Below the pieces are notes generated by a model. That model made no database searches, was not told where the DNA came from, and was given only the letters and a program-made list of their open reading frames with translations. Positions 53,338 through 63,647 of a DNA stretch of 64,000 nt are shown piece by piece. Source of the stretch: Bacillus subtilis (GTDB lineage: Bacteria; Pseudomonadota; Alphaproteobacteria; Rhizobiales; Rhizobiaceae); assembly GCA_021733665.1 (NCBI GenBank), contig JAHREI010000003.1, positions 124,001 through 188,000 on the forward strand, in the 5' to 3' direction. The translations under genes and the position numbers were made by a program. How positions within the stretch are numbered: the first letter of the stretch is position 1; each line of letters begins with the position of its first letter.

Positions 53338-54164
53338 AGTTCTTTCCTTGAAAAGATGAGTACGGAAAGGCCGAGCGGGATGGTAGTCCATAGTCCCAGC
53401 GCCAGAGTGAGGACACCTGCGCTAAGAGTTGTGGTGCCTGCAACGCCGCCCATGCCGGTGAGGGCACCGGCACCGCCTGTGCCGAAATTGAGCAGGCGAT
53501 AGGCATCTGTCGGGTTGATAAGCAGCAAAATATTGAGCAGGGCTGTGCCGATCATTTGCCCCTGATCGAAGACCAGTAAACCAAGCAGCGCCATGTCATA
53601 GATCAGCACAAAGAGTAGCCAGATACCGATGGCAATACCCGCAGCCGTACTGCGCTCACGCACGATTGTGCTGGCGAAAAAGCCGATGGCGATGAATACC
53701 GCACCAAGCAGGACAGAACTGCCGATCAAAGACAGCAGAGCCAGCCAGCTTGCTGCATCGATGCCGCCGCCTGTCAGCGCAAGCACCACGGCGGTGCTGC
53801 CATAGCCGAACAGGGTCGCGAAAGCGAGAATAGTGAGTTGTCCGAGAAACTTGCCAAGAATGACCTGTTTGCGTCCGATCGGATAACTCAGCAGCAACAG
53901 CATGGTGCCGCGCTCCATCTCGCCGACAACAGCATCATGAGAGATCAGCAGTGCAATCAGCGGGATGAGAAAAATGGTGAGGCTGGAGAGACTGACAATC
54001 ACCACATCCAGCCGGTTGGAGCCGATGGTGCTGCCGGTCGGTGCATTACCGAGAAAGCTCATGCTGAGCGCCAAAGCCGCCAGCAACAAAGTGGTTGCCA
54101 GGACCCAGCGGTTGCGTAACCCTTCCTGAATTTCCTTACCGGCAATATGAATGAGATTTTTCAT
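53334..54164 (-). CDS. nosY: NosY, ABC permease for NosZ maturation
   Basis: 276 residues, six membrane helices of the ABC-2 type. ELQEGLRNRW-like start (IAGKEIQEGLRNRWVLATT) and the central ISHDAVVGEMERGTMLLLLSYPIGRKQVILGKFLGQ are typical. With NosF and NosD it forms the complex that delivers copper (and perhaps sulfur) for NosZ assembly. Overlaps nosF and nosL by a few bases. Confidence 0.94.
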   Translation of the reverse strand: MKNLIHIAGKEIQEGLRNRWVLATTLLLAALALSMSFLGNAPTGSTIGSNRLDVVIVSLSSLTIFLIPLIALLISHDAVVGEMERGTMLLLLSYPIGRKQVILGKFLGQLTILAFATLFGYGSTAVVLALTGGGIDAASWLALLSLIGSSVLLGAVFIAIGFFASTIVRERSTAAGIAIGIWLLFVLIYDMALLGLLVFDQGQMIGTALLNILLLINPTDAYRLLNFGTGGAGALTGMGGVAGTTTLSAGVLTLALGLWTTIPLGLSVLIFSRKEL

Positions 54165-55081
54165 TCCGCGGCCTCTTTAACTGTGAGGAAATGGGCGTAA
54201 AGCTCATCCAGAGTAGGCGCCATGACATCAATATCCATGATGTTATGGTTTTGAGCGATAACGGAATTCAGAACCTGCATTTTGTCTTCTGCTGAGACAT
54301 CCGCCTGAAAACTTGCAAAGCCGGTTTTCCGCCAGCCTATCCGCAGGAATTGTCCGGCGCTCTGCGGTGCGATTTCACCTTCGGCTAAGCTGACACGGAT
54401 ACGCACCGGCAGACGCGCAATATGGCGCAGATCATCCAGTGAGCCATCTGCGATGACCTTGCCACGATTGGCGATAATTACCCGTCCGACACGATTTTCC
54501 AGTTCGGTGAGCGCATGAGAGGACATCAGAATGGTGGTACCTTCTGCACGCATAACCTCCAGCAGATCGTAGAAATTTTTGCGCAAGGCAGGATCAAGGC
54601 CGGTTGTCGGTTCATCCAGCAGCAGCACGGCGGGTTTGCCGAGTAGCGCCTGAGCCAGACCCAGCCGCTGGCGCATGCCTTTGGAATAGGTGCCGACACG
54701 GCGGTCTGCCGCATGGGACAGGCCGACATGATCGAGCAGTGCAGCGGTTTCCTTCACAGGAACGGATTTGAGCTTGGCGTAAAAGAACAGGGTTTCCCGT
54801 CCGGTCAGCGCCATATTGAAAGAGACATGCTCGGGCAGATAGCCAAGCTTGCGCCGTGCCGCGAATTGTCCGGCTGCAGGGTCTTCACCCAGCACCAGCA
54901 CTTTGCCATGTGTCGGGCGGATCAGTCCCAACATCAGCTTGATCATTGTGGTTTTGCCTGCACCATTATGGCCGACCAAGGCGATATTTTCACCGGCATT
55001 CAGCACATAGGACGCATCGCTGATAGCATTGAATGTGCCATAGGTTTTGGTGACACCGGCAAGCTTTACGGTTTCAGTCAT
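54161..55081 (-). CDS. nosF: NosF, ABC ATPase for NosZ maturation
   Basis: 306 residues. Walker A GHNGAGKT at about 37-44, signature YSKGMRQRLGLAQALL (with KGM in place of GGQ, as usual for NosF), Walker B VLLLDEPTTGLDP. It powers NosY. Overlaps nosD and nosY by four bases each, so the set is translationally coupled. Confidence 0.95.
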   Translation of the reverse strand: MTETVKLAGVTKTYGTFNAISDASYVLNAGENIALVGHNGAGKTTMIKLMLGLIRPTHGKVLVLGEDPAAGQFAARRKLGYLPEHVSFNMALTGRETLFFYAKLKSVPVKETAALLDHVGLSHAADRRVGTYSKGMRQRLGLAQALLGKPAVLLLDEPTTGLDPALRKNFYDLLEVMRAEGTTILMSSHALTELENRVGRVIIANRGKVIADGSLDDLRHIARLPVRIRVSLAEGEIAPQSAGQFLRIGWRKTGFASFQADVSAEDKMQVLNSVIAQNHNIMDIDVMAPTLDELYAHFLTVKEAAE

Positions 55082-56529
55082 GATTTATTTTCGCCTCCGG
55101 ATTTGACCGGCATCGCAGGCGGTTTCATCAGCGGATAGCTGTCGATGACACCACCTGGCATTAATGCGGGAAATTGCGTCTGCGCCCAGCGGATTGTCTG
55201 GATCGCCGGACTGTTGATGAGGATTTTGGCCTGAGGTGCTGTCCACAGCACTTTGTCGATCAGGTCGTTCGGCCGGTAGGGGCTGTCGGCAATGCCGTCG
55301 CCATTGAGGTCAAAGGCGGGATTGTCGCTCCAGAAATTGCCGCGTCCTTTGGCTGACCAGTCGAGATTGCGCGTGCCGACATATTTGACCTGAGTGCGGT
55401 TGTTGATGAAGGCATTGCCGCTCATCACATTGCCTTCGGAACCGGCAGTGAAATGAATGCCGATGCTGCAATTTTCAAACTGATTGCCGGTGAATTTGTT
55501 CTTATTGGCGTTGTAGATGAAAACGCATTTTTCTGGCCCCAGCCGCATACTGCCAGCAGCGGCAGATGAGTCTGTTTCCGGTGCTGGCATACCGTGCTCG
55601 GCACTTTGCACACCGGCATCCATCCAACGATCAGCGGATTGCATTCTGCCGATCACCTGATTACCGGTGATAACGGAACTATTGGCATAATTCAGCAATA
55701 AGCCGTGATCGCGGTCGCCATCGGAAAGATTACCGGTAATTTTAAGGCGGCTGGTATACATAATTGCAAAGCCGACAGAATTATTGCGCGAGACGTTATC
55801 ACTGACTTCGCTGTCATTAGTGTACATGTAATGGACGGCAAAGCGCACATTCTCCATGAGATTGCCACGGAAGATATTCTTGCGGCTGGCATTGGTATAA
55901 ATGCCGTCGCGGCCATAGCGGATGATATTATTCAGCACTTTGGCACCCGGTGCATTCCATAAGGAAACACCGCTGCCGGTTTGTGCCATGCGCACACCGC
56001 GCTTGCCGATAATCTCATTGCCTTCGGCCACGGAATCTTTGGCGCCATGCAGATAGATACCATAAAGATTATCAATCAGCCGGTTATTCTCTGCCCGCGC
56101 GCCGGTAGCGGTTTTGGCGATGAAAATACCGGAGTTGAGATCATAGAGATTGTCGCCGGAGCCACGGATTTCTAACCCGCGAATGATGGTCTCCGGTGCA
56201 TTGACGGTGATTGTATTGCCGTTGCCGGAGCCGTAAAGCACGGCTCCGGCTTCCCCCTCAAGCATGACTGTCTTGTCTATGATGACTGACCCGTCATGCC
56301 GCCCTTTGAGCAGGCGGATCGTTTCCCCCGCCGGTGCCTGATCAAGGACGGTCTGCAGATTTTGTCCGGCAGCTACGGTGATCTCTCCGGCCAGTGCCGG
56401 AGACATCATAGCGGGCAGCAGGCCGGAAAAACACAAAGCTGTGGCAAAAGCATAGTGCTTCAGTGCGGGCGTTGTTTGCTCCGGTAAAGCTGCGGGATTG
56501 TGTTTTTCCTTATGGCGCTGATGCTTCAT
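55078..56529 (-). CDS. nosD: NosD, periplasmic copper-maturation beta-helix protein
   Basis: 483 residues. A polar N-terminal stretch precedes the export signal (KHYAFATALCFSGLLPAMM to PALAGE). The rest is a right-handed parallel beta-helix of the CASH type, seen as repeated units with N-x-I/L and G-x-G (for example NNIIRYGRDGIYTNASRKN, NVSRNNSVGFAIMYT). It accepts copper from NosL and passes it to NosZ. It starts six bases after the nosZ stop. Confidence 0.94.
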   Translation of the reverse strand: MKHQRHKEKHNPAALPEQTTPALKHYAFATALCFSGLLPAMMSPALAGEITVAAGQNLQTVLDQAPAGETIRLLKGRHDGSVIIDKTVMLEGEAGAVLYGSGNGNTITVNAPETIIRGLEIRGSGDNLYDLNSGIFIAKTATGARAENNRLIDNLYGIYLHGAKDSVAEGNEIIGKRGVRMAQTGSGVSLWNAPGAKVLNNIIRYGRDGIYTNASRKNIFRGNLMENVRFAVHYMYTNDSEVSDNVSRNNSVGFAIMYTSRLKITGNLSDGDRDHGLLLNYANSSVITGNQVIGRMQSADRWMDAGVQSAEHGMPAPETDSSAAAGSMRLGPEKCVFIYNANKNKFTGNQFENCSIGIHFTAGSEGNVMSGNAFINNRTQVKYVGTRNLDWSAKGRGNFWSDNPAFDLNGDGIADSPYRPNDLIDKVLWTAPQAKILINSPAIQTIRWAQTQFPALMPGGVIDSYPLMKPPAMPVKSGGENKS

Positions 56530-56534
56530 GATGT

Positions 56535-58454
56535 TTAAGCGCCTTTCGGCTCAACAAGCATACGGCCTTTCATTTCCATATGCATGGCATGACAGAACCA
56601 TGAGCAGTAATACCACCACACGCCCGGCTTATTGGCGATGAAAGTAACCGAGGCGGTGGCCTGCGGTGCCACTTCCATATTGATCCCGTAATTGATGATC
56701 GAGAAACCATGGGTCAGGTCTTCAATTTCATCAATATTGGTCACATAGACAGTGACTTCATCGCCCTGTTTGACGGTGAATTCCTCAAGGCTGAAAGCTG
56801 GTGCTGCGGAGGTCATATAGACACGGACTTTATTACCGTCACGGATGACCTCAGCAGCCTCCATCAGATCGACACCATCGGCCTTTGCCTGTGCAACGGC
56901 ATCGGCGAAGAACGGATCTTCACGGCTCCAGAAATTGACCGGATTGATCTTGGAGCGATGTACGATTGTTGCATCATGCGGTTCGGCGAAACTTGGTCCG
57001 TCATGGACAACCACCATTTTATCTCCGGAAATATCTATGAGCTGATCATTTTCCGGTTTGAGAGGCCCCACATTGAGATAGCGGTCTTTGGAGAATTTAT
57101 TGAGAGAAATCAGCCATTTGCCATCCGCCTCTTTGGTTTGTCCCATTGAGGTGTGGTTGTGTCCCGGCTGATATTGCACATCCAGCTTCTGGCGGATCGG
57201 ATCAACCTTTTCGCCCTTGAAGGCACGTTTGGCATCCTCAATGTTCCATTTACAAATCTGGCTGTCGATAAACAGGGTTGTATAGGCGTTACCCTTACCG
57301 TCATAGGCAGTGTGCAAAGGCCCGAGACCCAGTTCCGGTTCTGCCACAACGGCATCGCGCGGATTAATTTTGTCATCAAACAGGTTGTCAAATTTGCGCA
57401 CATCGAAAACGGTGACGGTTGGTGACAATTTACCATTGGCCACAATATGGATGCCGTCCGGCGCGGTATTCATACCATGCGGGCTGTTCGGTACCGGAAT
57501 ATAGCGGGTGAATTTGGAGCCCTTACGGCCATCGATCACCGGCACGCCGCCCATTTCCTTGAACTCGCCTTTGGCAACGGCTTCTTCAATGCGTTTCAGG
57601 TTGAAGACAACAATCCAGTCCTGCTCGCTGCCCATCATTTCGGCCAGTGTTGTGCCTTCTTCAGAATTGTAGCAGGTGGCAAAAGCATATTTGCCCTGAT
57701 AGTCACAGTCGACATTGTCGAGATTGCCGCTGACCATCACTTGCCATGCTACCTTCATGCTTTCGCCGTCTACTGCGGTGAAAATCGCATGATAGTTTTT
57801 GGTGTCTGTCAGATTGGTACCGTCATTCGGGATCGGCACGCGGTCTTCACCATTACAGAAGACATAGCCGGTTTTCGGATATTTCTGAACGCGCAGGCCA
57901 TGAACCGTGTGCTGGTTCGGCAGCTGAATGATCTTATCGCACTTCATCACATCAAGACGGATACGGCAGACACGGGTATTGGCCTTGTCATTGGCGTAAA
58001 GATAGCGGCCGTCATAGGTTCCGTCAGTAAAAGAGAGATGCGGGTGATGCAGGTCGCCATTGTCGAAAATGCCGCCGCGGTCTTTCATGAACTCACGGTC
58101 TTCCGGCAGCATACCTTCGGTCAGGATTTTGCGGCTTTCATTAGTCTGTCCCCAGCCGGTTGCGCTGTCACGGTTGAAAACAGGAATACGCATCAGCTCG
58201 CGCATGGAAGGCAGGCCGACAATACGGACTTCACCGGTCTGACCGCTGGAAAAGAATGTGTAATATTCATCCAGTTCACCCGGTTTGACTTCAGCGCTTG
58301 CGCCGGATGCGGCACTTGCAGCCATGGCCTGTTTCGGAGCACCGGCCATAACAAGTGCGCCACCCATGCCGCTGGCACCAGCCGCAGCCACAAAGGCCGA
58401 GGTGCCGAGTAATTGCCGTCTGCTCATGCGGGTTTTATTTTCTTGCTCAGACAT
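56535..58454 (-). CDS. nosZ: Nitrous-oxide reductase (clade I, Tat-exported)
   Basis: 639 residues. A twin-arginine signal ([20 protein letters not shown]) marks clade I enzymes. A seven-bladed propeller carries the CuZ histidines (first pair in [10 protein letters not shown], others in HTVHGLR, SPHGMN, GPLHTAY, GHNHTS and EPHDATIV). The C-terminal cupredoxin domain has the CuA ligands in [15 protein letters not shown] plus the earlier His in LTHGFSI. It reduces N2O to N2 in the periplasm, the last step of denitrification. A GGAG site precedes the ATG. Confidence 0.97.
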   Translation of the reverse strand: MSEQENKTRMSRRQLLGTSAFVAAAGASGMGGALVMAGAPKQAMAASAASGASAEVKPGELDEYYTFFSSGQTGEVRIVGLPSMRELMRIPVFNRDSATGWGQTNESRKILTEGMLPEDREFMKDRGGIFDNGDLHHPHLSFTDGTYDGRYLYANDKANTRVCRIRLDVMKCDKIIQLPNQHTVHGLRVQKYPKTGYVFCNGEDRVPIPNDGTNLTDTKNYHAIFTAVDGESMKVAWQVMVSGNLDNVDCDYQGKYAFATCYNSEEGTTLAEMMGSEQDWIVVFNLKRIEEAVAKGEFKEMGGVPVIDGRKGSKFTRYIPVPNSPHGMNTAPDGIHIVANGKLSPTVTVFDVRKFDNLFDDKINPRDAVVAEPELGLGPLHTAYDGKGNAYTTLFIDSQICKWNIEDAKRAFKGEKVDPIRQKLDVQYQPGHNHTSMGQTKEADGKWLISLNKFSKDRYLNVGPLKPENDQLIDISGDKMVVVHDGPSFAEPHDATIVHRSKINPVNFWSREDPFFADAVAQAKADGVDLMEAAEVIRDGNKVRVYMTSAAPAFSLEEFTVKQGDEVTVYVTNIDEIEDLTHGFSIINYGINMEVAPQATASVTFIANKPGVWWYYCSWFCHAMHMEMKGRMLVEPKGA

Positions 58455-58477
58455 TGCTTTGTCTCCAGTTGAAAATT

Positions 58478-60808
58478 TCAGGATGCTGCGTCCGGTGCAG
58501 GCGCACCGGTAACAGGCTTTCCGTTATGGGTGATGATGGTCTTGGTTTGGCTGCTGCTGCCTTCTGCCGGTGGAATGTAAGGCGCGTTGCGGGCAGCGAA
58601 TTTCTCACGTTTGACACGCACCTGAATCATATGCGGGCAGCGTTGGTCATCGTGGTAGAGTTCCTGACAATGCATGCAGTAGATACATTCATTGACATTG
58701 ATCTGGCCTTCCGGATGGATGGACTGCACCGGACATTCGACAGCACAGCGCTGGCATGGCGAGCCGCATTCCGGCCAGCGTTTGAGCCATTCAAACATGC
58801 GGATACGGCCGGGTATGGCGAGTGCTGCACCGAGCGGGCATAGATAGCGGCAGAAAAAGCGTTCAATGAACAGACCGGCAGTCAGCAATGTCAGGGCATA
58901 GATGACGAAAGGCCATTCGCGGGCAAATTTCAGGATGATTGCGGTTTTGAACGGTTCGACTTCAGCGAAAACTTCGGCCAGTGCCACGGAATAGAGCGAC
59001 AGACCAAACAGGCCGAGGAAGATAATATATTTGATCGGCCACAGGCGTTCATGCAGACCCCATGGCAGTTTGACCTGTGGTACTTTCAGCCACTGTGCCA
59101 GATTGTTGCTCAGCTCCTGCATAGCGCCGAAAGGGCAGAGCCAGCCGCAGAACGGGCCGCGTCCCCAGAATAGCAGACCAGCTGCCACCGAGCCCCACAA
59201 CAGGAAGGTCAGCGGTGAGGTCAGGAAGAATTCCCAATTGAAACCGGTGATGAGCGAATTGGTGAAAGTCAGAACATTGACGACCGATAGCTGGGTGTTG
59301 GTGTAGAAGCCAAGCCAGACAAGGATGAACAGGAGATAGCCGCGTCTGACCCATGCGAAGAAGCGCGGACGTCTGACGAGATGGTTTTGGAAGAAGAAGA
59401 TCGCGACCAGCACCAGAATGGCGAAGGCAGTAATCACAATATTGATTTTGTTCATCTGCCACATCTGAATCCACAGCGGATTATCTTCACCGAAGAAATC
59501 TGGCATGGATGCTTCACCGACCGGCGCGCTGACATGCGGGTTATTTGCTGTGGCAGCATCTTGTGCAGGCTGCACGGGAGCCGGAGCAGGTTTGGCAGGA
59601 GCGGTGATGGTCACATATTGGTCTGGAAGATTATAACTGAGGTCATAGAAGATACTGGCTTTGTCGCGGGCGCCGAAGCCGCGCTGTACCAGCAATTGCA
59701 GTTCCCACGGCTTCGTTACATCAAAAGTAAAGCCTTCCGGTACTGTGAACAGAGCGATTTCGCGTAATTTAGGTGCGCCGTCGGCAGCAATGTCACCGAT
59801 ACGGGTGTGGTTTTTATCACGGAAGCGGATGCCCTGACCGTCTTGCAAAAGTTCGATACGGTCGAAAATACCGCCGCGTACATAGCCCGATCCTTTGAAA
59901 GAATAGGCACCATCACCGGCAACCAACACGGCCTGTTGACCGGGTTTGAGATGTTTTTGCATTTGGTCATAACCGGCCTTGCCAAGCAGGCTGAGACCGA
60001 TGGACGGCACCGAAACCGGCGCGACATAAAGCTCGATGAACTGATCTTCAGGATCGGATATTTCAGGATTGCCTGCGGCTTGCGGTTGTTTAGCATCAAG
60101 AAAAGCTTGCGTTACTTCGCCGACACTGAGTTTCAGGCTGCGGACAGAGCCATCGCCGGTCAGTTCCTGCCAGTCACGGATATCCTGTTTCGACAGATTG
60201 ACAGTGCGGATTTCTTGCGGAACTGCGGACAGGGTGGCGGAGATTTGATTGCCAAGGCGTCCGCTACGGATCAGCCCGACAGCAGAGCGCACTACACTGT
60301 CGCCCATCACCAGAACAGTAACCGTGGCACCGCTGACAATCTCGACCTGAGGCGGCTTGGCAGTGCCGGATGCAACGGCATTGAAATCGCTGTTAATCAG
60401 GGAGTTGAGCGCCGCAACGACTTTGGCTTCGGGAATCCCGATCAAAACAATCGGCTCTTTATGATCGACCAGTTTGATACCGCGAATAATGCCTTTAGGA
60501 TCAATGCCGACAAGAATATGGATCGGTTTGCCGGAATAGCCGACCGCACTGGTAAAGTCCGAGTTCAGATAAATATAGCCGAGCAGATCTTGATTTTTAT
60601 AGACCGGAGCAATCGGCGGCTCACCTTGCGGCGTGCCGATACGATCGGCATCCTGAAAGATTTCCTGCACTTTCAGCGCAGGCAGATACTTGTCCAGCTG
60701 TGCGGCCAGAGCTGTTGATTGCAGACTGATAAAAACGCTAACCAGAACACAGAACAGCTGAAACAGTTTTCTGAAGGTGAGTGCCGGACGGTCATGAAAG
60801 CGGTTCAT
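58478..60808 (-). CDS. nosR: NosR, membrane flavo-iron-sulfur regulator/electron donor for NosZ
   Basis: 776 residues. Signal-like first helix, periplasmic FMN-binding domain with the flavinylation site SGATVT (in [17 protein letters not shown]), then about six membrane helices, two CxxxCP motifs (CGWLCPFGA and CRYLCPLGA), and a cytoplasmic bis-4Fe-4S ferredoxin part ([16 protein letters not shown] and CIYCMHCQ). NosR is needed for nos expression and for sustaining NosZ turnover. First gene of the operon. An NnrR-like box lies 91 bp upstream. Confidence 0.96.
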   Translation of the reverse strand: MNRFHDRPALTFRKLFQLFCVLVSVFISLQSTALAAQLDKYLPALKVQEIFQDADRIGTPQGEPPIAPVYKNQDLLGYIYLNSDFTSAVGYSGKPIHILVGIDPKGIIRGIKLVDHKEPIVLIGIPEAKVVAALNSLINSDFNAVASGTAKPPQVEIVSGATVTVLVMGDSVVRSAVGLIRSGRLGNQISATLSAVPQEIRTVNLSKQDIRDWQELTGDGSVRSLKLSVGEVTQAFLDAKQPQAAGNPEISDPEDQFIELYVAPVSVPSIGLSLLGKAGYDQMQKHLKPGQQAVLVAGDGAYSFKGSGYVRGGIFDRIELLQDGQGIRFRDKNHTRIGDIAADGAPKLREIALFTVPEGFTFDVTKPWELQLLVQRGFGARDKASIFYDLSYNLPDQYVTITAPAKPAPAPVQPAQDAATANNPHVSAPVGEASMPDFFGEDNPLWIQMWQMNKINIVITAFAILVLVAIFFFQNHLVRRPRFFAWVRRGYLLFILVWLGFYTNTQLSVVNVLTFTNSLITGFNWEFFLTSPLTFLLWGSVAAGLLFWGRGPFCGWLCPFGAMQELSNNLAQWLKVPQVKLPWGLHERLWPIKYIIFLGLFGLSLYSVALAEVFAEVEPFKTAIILKFAREWPFVIYALTLLTAGLFIERFFCRYLCPLGAALAIPGRIRMFEWLKRWPECGSPCQRCAVECPVQSIHPEGQINVNECIYCMHCQELYHDDQRCPHMIQVRVKREKFAARNAPYIPPAEGSSSQTKTIITHNGKPVTGAPAPDAAS

Positions 60809-61028
60809 ATCAAGTGCTCGCTACAAATCATTACGCGTAGTGGCAGGGCCACTAGGCGATCTATGCAACGGACTTTAATGAAGCGTCAGAAAGCGTCTTT
60901 GCGTCAGAACAAACTGGTCATTATTTGATAAATATACCTGTTTTCTAATATTAAATTACTCCACAGCAACCTGAACCGGCAGGTGAGCATTTCAGGCTGA
61001 TGTGGAGTATATTCATGTGCTCTGTATA
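60809..61028. promoter_or_regulatory. nosR upstream region with NnrR-like box and large hairpin
   Basis: TTGCG-TCAG-AACAA (60899-60912; TTG-N8-CAA) sits 91 bp before nosR. GCGTCAGAA occurs twice, 18 bp apart (60883-60891 and 60901-60909), the second inside the box. Further out, ACTCCACA (60958-60965) / TGTGGAGT (61001-61008), with inner CCTGAA/TTCAGG, forms a large hairpin that may end the MFS transcript. Confidence 0.5.
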
Positions 61029-62258
61029 TTATTGTGGTGGTCGGGATTGTAAAAGCTGACCGGCTGTTATCAGAACAGGCGCTATCAAACTGAACCAGGC
61101 TGCCTGATAGCCAAGCCAATCAGCTATTAAGCCGAACAGATAAGGGCCGAGCGCCATGACCGCGAGACAGATTGTCGAGGCGAAAGCAACGGTTGATGCA
61201 ATTGAGTTTTTTGGCGCAGCTTCTGCGATTTCTAGCAAATAGAGCGGAAACCAGCCAATTCCGAAAAAGCCAAGCAGTACCAGCAACAAAAGAATAGCTG
61301 CCATTGGCATGGTGGCTGGTAACAGTGTCAGCAAAACTGTTGTGCCAACGGCAATCAGTGAAATAAAAGCGAGTGAGTGCGCTCTTTTTTCAGGGCGATA
61401 ATAATCGCTGAGCCATGGCAACAATACGCGTCCCGGAATGCCTACGAATTGTGTTAATGCGAAAAGCAATGCAGCTAACACAATATCAATCCTGAAATGA
61501 TCGGTTAAATAGCTGATCATATGTGCGGTAAAGGTAAACTGAAAAGCGGACATAGCTATTCCGAGCCGTAAAACCGGCCAGAAATTTTTCTCTTCGCCAA
61601 CGGTGCGAATAAGCGTTTTCAGAGGGAGGGGTGTTGCTGTTTGGGTGGCAATGCTGTCGGGCTCGCGATAAAGCCCCCAAAATAGAAGAGCACCAAACAT
61701 TGAAACACCGGCACCAACCCAGGCTGCGCTGTGCCAGCCATAGTGAACGGCGAAATAGGGTAAAACGGCTGCTGCAATCATAGTGCCAAAAGGAACCGCA
61801 GCCTGACGGAAGCCAGTAGCAATGCCGCGCTTATGTGGCGGAAACCACCGCATAACTGCGCGGGTTCCGCCAGGTTGTACGGCTGAATAAGTGCCGCCTA
61901 AAAAGGCCATGCAGATCAAAAGGCTGACCAGATTGTCGACGAAAAGCGCCGTTGCAGCCATTGCTGCCGCCATCGCTGTCATTGCAAGGCCGACGACTTT
62001 ACGCTCGCCATACATATCGATGGTACGACCAAAACTATACATTGTGATGATCTGGACACCATTCATAACGGTGACCGCAAGGGAAGCAGAAGCCAGCGTC
62101 ACCCCAAAGGCCTCCCGCCAAAACGGAACCAGAATATAAATCCCTTGCGATACGATTGATCCGGCTGCTTGTGTTCCAACGGCGATTGCCAGAATGCCCC
62201 AGATGCGGGAATCTGTATTTGCGGAGTTGCTGGCGCTTTGAATACCGGACTGAGTCAT
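61029..62258 (-). CDS. MFS transporter
   Basis: 409 residues and twelve membrane helices. The loop 2-3 motif GRTIDMYGERKVVG (G-x3-D-x2-G-x-R-type) is clear, as is MRWFPPHKRGIATGFRQAAVPFG, typical for organic-acid and anion:cation symporter-like MFS proteins. Substrate unknown. It is divergent from a LysR gene, which probably controls it. Same strand as nosR but separated by a hairpin and promoter region, so not part of nos. Confidence 0.9.
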   Translation of the reverse strand: MTQSGIQSASNSANTDSRIWGILAIAVGTQAAGSIVSQGIYILVPFWREAFGVTLASASLAVTVMNGVQIITMYSFGRTIDMYGERKVVGLAMTAMAAAMAATALFVDNLVSLLICMAFLGGTYSAVQPGGTRAVMRWFPPHKRGIATGFRQAAVPFGTMIAAAVLPYFAVHYGWHSAAWVGAGVSMFGALLFWGLYREPDSIATQTATPLPLKTLIRTVGEEKNFWPVLRLGIAMSAFQFTFTAHMISYLTDHFRIDIVLAALLFALTQFVGIPGRVLLPWLSDYYRPEKRAHSLAFISLIAVGTTVLLTLLPATMPMAAILLLLVLLGFFGIGWFPLYLLEIAEAAPKNSIASTVAFASTICLAVMALGPYLFGLIADWLGYQAAWFSLIAPVLITAGQLLQSRPPQ

Positions 62259-62318
62259 GAGAAAGTATTTCCTGTTATTTTCTCAATAAGCCCTAAAGCG
62301 ACATAAACAGAAATGTGC

Positions 62319-62338
62319 TATCAGATGTTTCAATGATA
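62319..62338. promoter_or_regulatory. LysR-type box in the divergent region
   Basis: TATCA (62319-62323), ten bases, TGATA (62334-62338): fits the T-N11-A-type symmetry bound by LysR proteins, 27 bp before the LysR start and 61 bp before the MFS start. Confidence 0.45.
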
Positions 62339-62364
62339 AATTTTGTTTATGATTGGGATGTGCC

Positions 62365-63204
62365 TTGCTTGATCCTGAAGCCGTCGAAGCCTTTATTCTT
62401 GTTGCAGAATTGCAGTCTTTTACAAAGGCAGCAGGCGCTCTGAATACGACACAGGCCGCGATTTCTTTACGCTTACGGCGTTTGGAAGAAGGGCTGGGTC
62501 AGCGTTTGCTGGAGCGTACGCCGCGACACGTGCGGCTTACTGCAGCCGGTGCGCATTTCCTGCAACCGGCCAAAGACTATATGGCCAGCGGCAGACGAGC
62601 GGCTGCAATTTTTGCACAAACACCTGCGCGCCTTTCTATTGGCATTACCCATCATCTGGTCGGGCCAAATCTTCCAAAATTGCTGAGCCGTATGCATGAA
62701 CGGGAAACCGGTGTGACACTGCACTTGCGCACTGCCGGTACAAGGGAACTGCTGGATCGGTATGATGCAGGAGATTTGGATGCAGTTATCATTCTGCGAT
62801 ACGATGAAAGCCGGCGGGATGGCGAGTTTCTGACAGAGGAGCGTTTTGGCTGGTTCGCCGCTCCGGATTTCATAATACCGGACGGAGCACCTTTGCCTCT
62901 CGCGATTCAGGCCGAACCCTGTAATCTCCGTGCTATGGCGCTCAAAACGCTTGATAGCGGCAGCATTGCCTGGCGGGAAGCATTTGTCGGAACAGGCGCT
63001 ATATCTGTCTCTGCTGCTGCGGAGGCTGGCTTGGCTGTGGCGTTGCTGGCATATAAAGCTGCACCTTCTCAACTGGTCGATATTAGTGAGAAAACCAAAT
63101 TGCCGCCACTGCCGAAACGGGACATTGTTCTTGTTTCAAGTGTTACCGGTGAACGGGCAGCGTCAGTGTTACGCCGCCTCGTCCTTGCATTGCAGGCTTT
63201 GTAA
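62365..63204 (+). CDS. LysR family transcriptional regulator
   Basis: 279 residues from a TTG that places the first helix as in relatives (LDPEAVEAFILVAELQSF); a TTG four codons earlier is possible. Helix-turn-helix FTKAAGALNTTQAAISLRLRRLEEGLG at about 18-44; the effector domain is slightly short. Divergent from the MFS transporter gene with a shared LysR-type box, so it is likely its regulator. Confidence 0.88.
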   Translation: MLDPEAVEAFILVAELQSFTKAAGALNTTQAAISLRLRRLEEGLGQRLLERTPRHVRLTAAGAHFLQPAKDYMASGRRAAAIFAQTPARLSIGITHHLVGPNLPKLLSRMHERETGVTLHLRTAGTRELLDRYDAGDLDAVIILRYDESRRDGEFLTEERFGWFAAPDFIIPDGAPLPLAIQAEPCNLRAMALKTLDSGSIAWREAFVGTGAISVSAAAEAGLAVALLAYKAAPSQLVDISEKTKLPPLPKRDIVLVSSVTGERAASVLRRLVLALQAL

Positions 63205-63235
63205 AACGAGCTAACTACACCGCTTGTATCTCAGT

Positions 63236-63631
63236 TTAAGCAACGGATGTTTCATGCAAATGTTTCCATTGCAATTGGGTGTCTATCCTGCTCAGGAAGG
63301 TTGTCGCTACGCGCTTTGTTGGTTCGTGGCCTGATTGCTCCTGAATTTCATGATAGGTTACAACCGCGCCGTCAGAACCTTCATAGATAACAGACATATT
63401 TTCGAGGGTAATTTTCAGCCCTGATTTTGCACCGGCCTGTGCTTTGAAAAAGGCGCTGATTTCAGGATAGCCAAGCTCTGAACCGCTCATCGTGATCATT
63501 GTGAAATCTGCTGAAAAACCGGCCATGAGTTTTTCATAGAGTTTGGCGCTGTTATCTGCACCGCTGAACCAATCTTCAATCATGCTGACTGTGCTGCGGA
63601 TAAGGTCAAAATACATATCGGATTGCGTCAT
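63236..63631 (-). CDS. NTF2-like (SnoaL/DUF4440-type) protein
   Basis: 131 residues from the ATG preceded by AAGAGA. Alpha+beta cone fold of the nuclear transport factor 2-like group: LYEKLMAGFSADFTMITMSGSELGYPEISAFFKAQAG, then NMSVIYEGSDGAVVTYHEIQEQSG and RVATTFLSRID. Function unknown; only weakly similar to the other NTF2-like protein at 6098-6511. It starts 16 bp after the MFS gene, so the two probably form an operon. Confidence 0.78.
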   Translation of the reverse strand: MTQSDMYFDLIRSTVSMIEDWFSGADNSAKLYEKLMAGFSADFTMITMSGSELGYPEISAFFKAQAGAKSGLKITLENMSVIYEGSDGAVVTYHEIQEQSGHEPTKRVATTFLSRIDTQLQWKHLHETSVA

Positions 63632-63647
63632 TGAGTATCTCTTTTGC

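Noticed and set aside
57447-58412. 321-codon plus-strand frame opposite nosZ
   Set aside because: Antisense to a highly conserved enzyme, and its composition is that of a complementary frame. The same holds for long frames opposite ugpB (16376-17377), the aldehyde dehydrogenase (19150-20295) and nosR (59807-60718).
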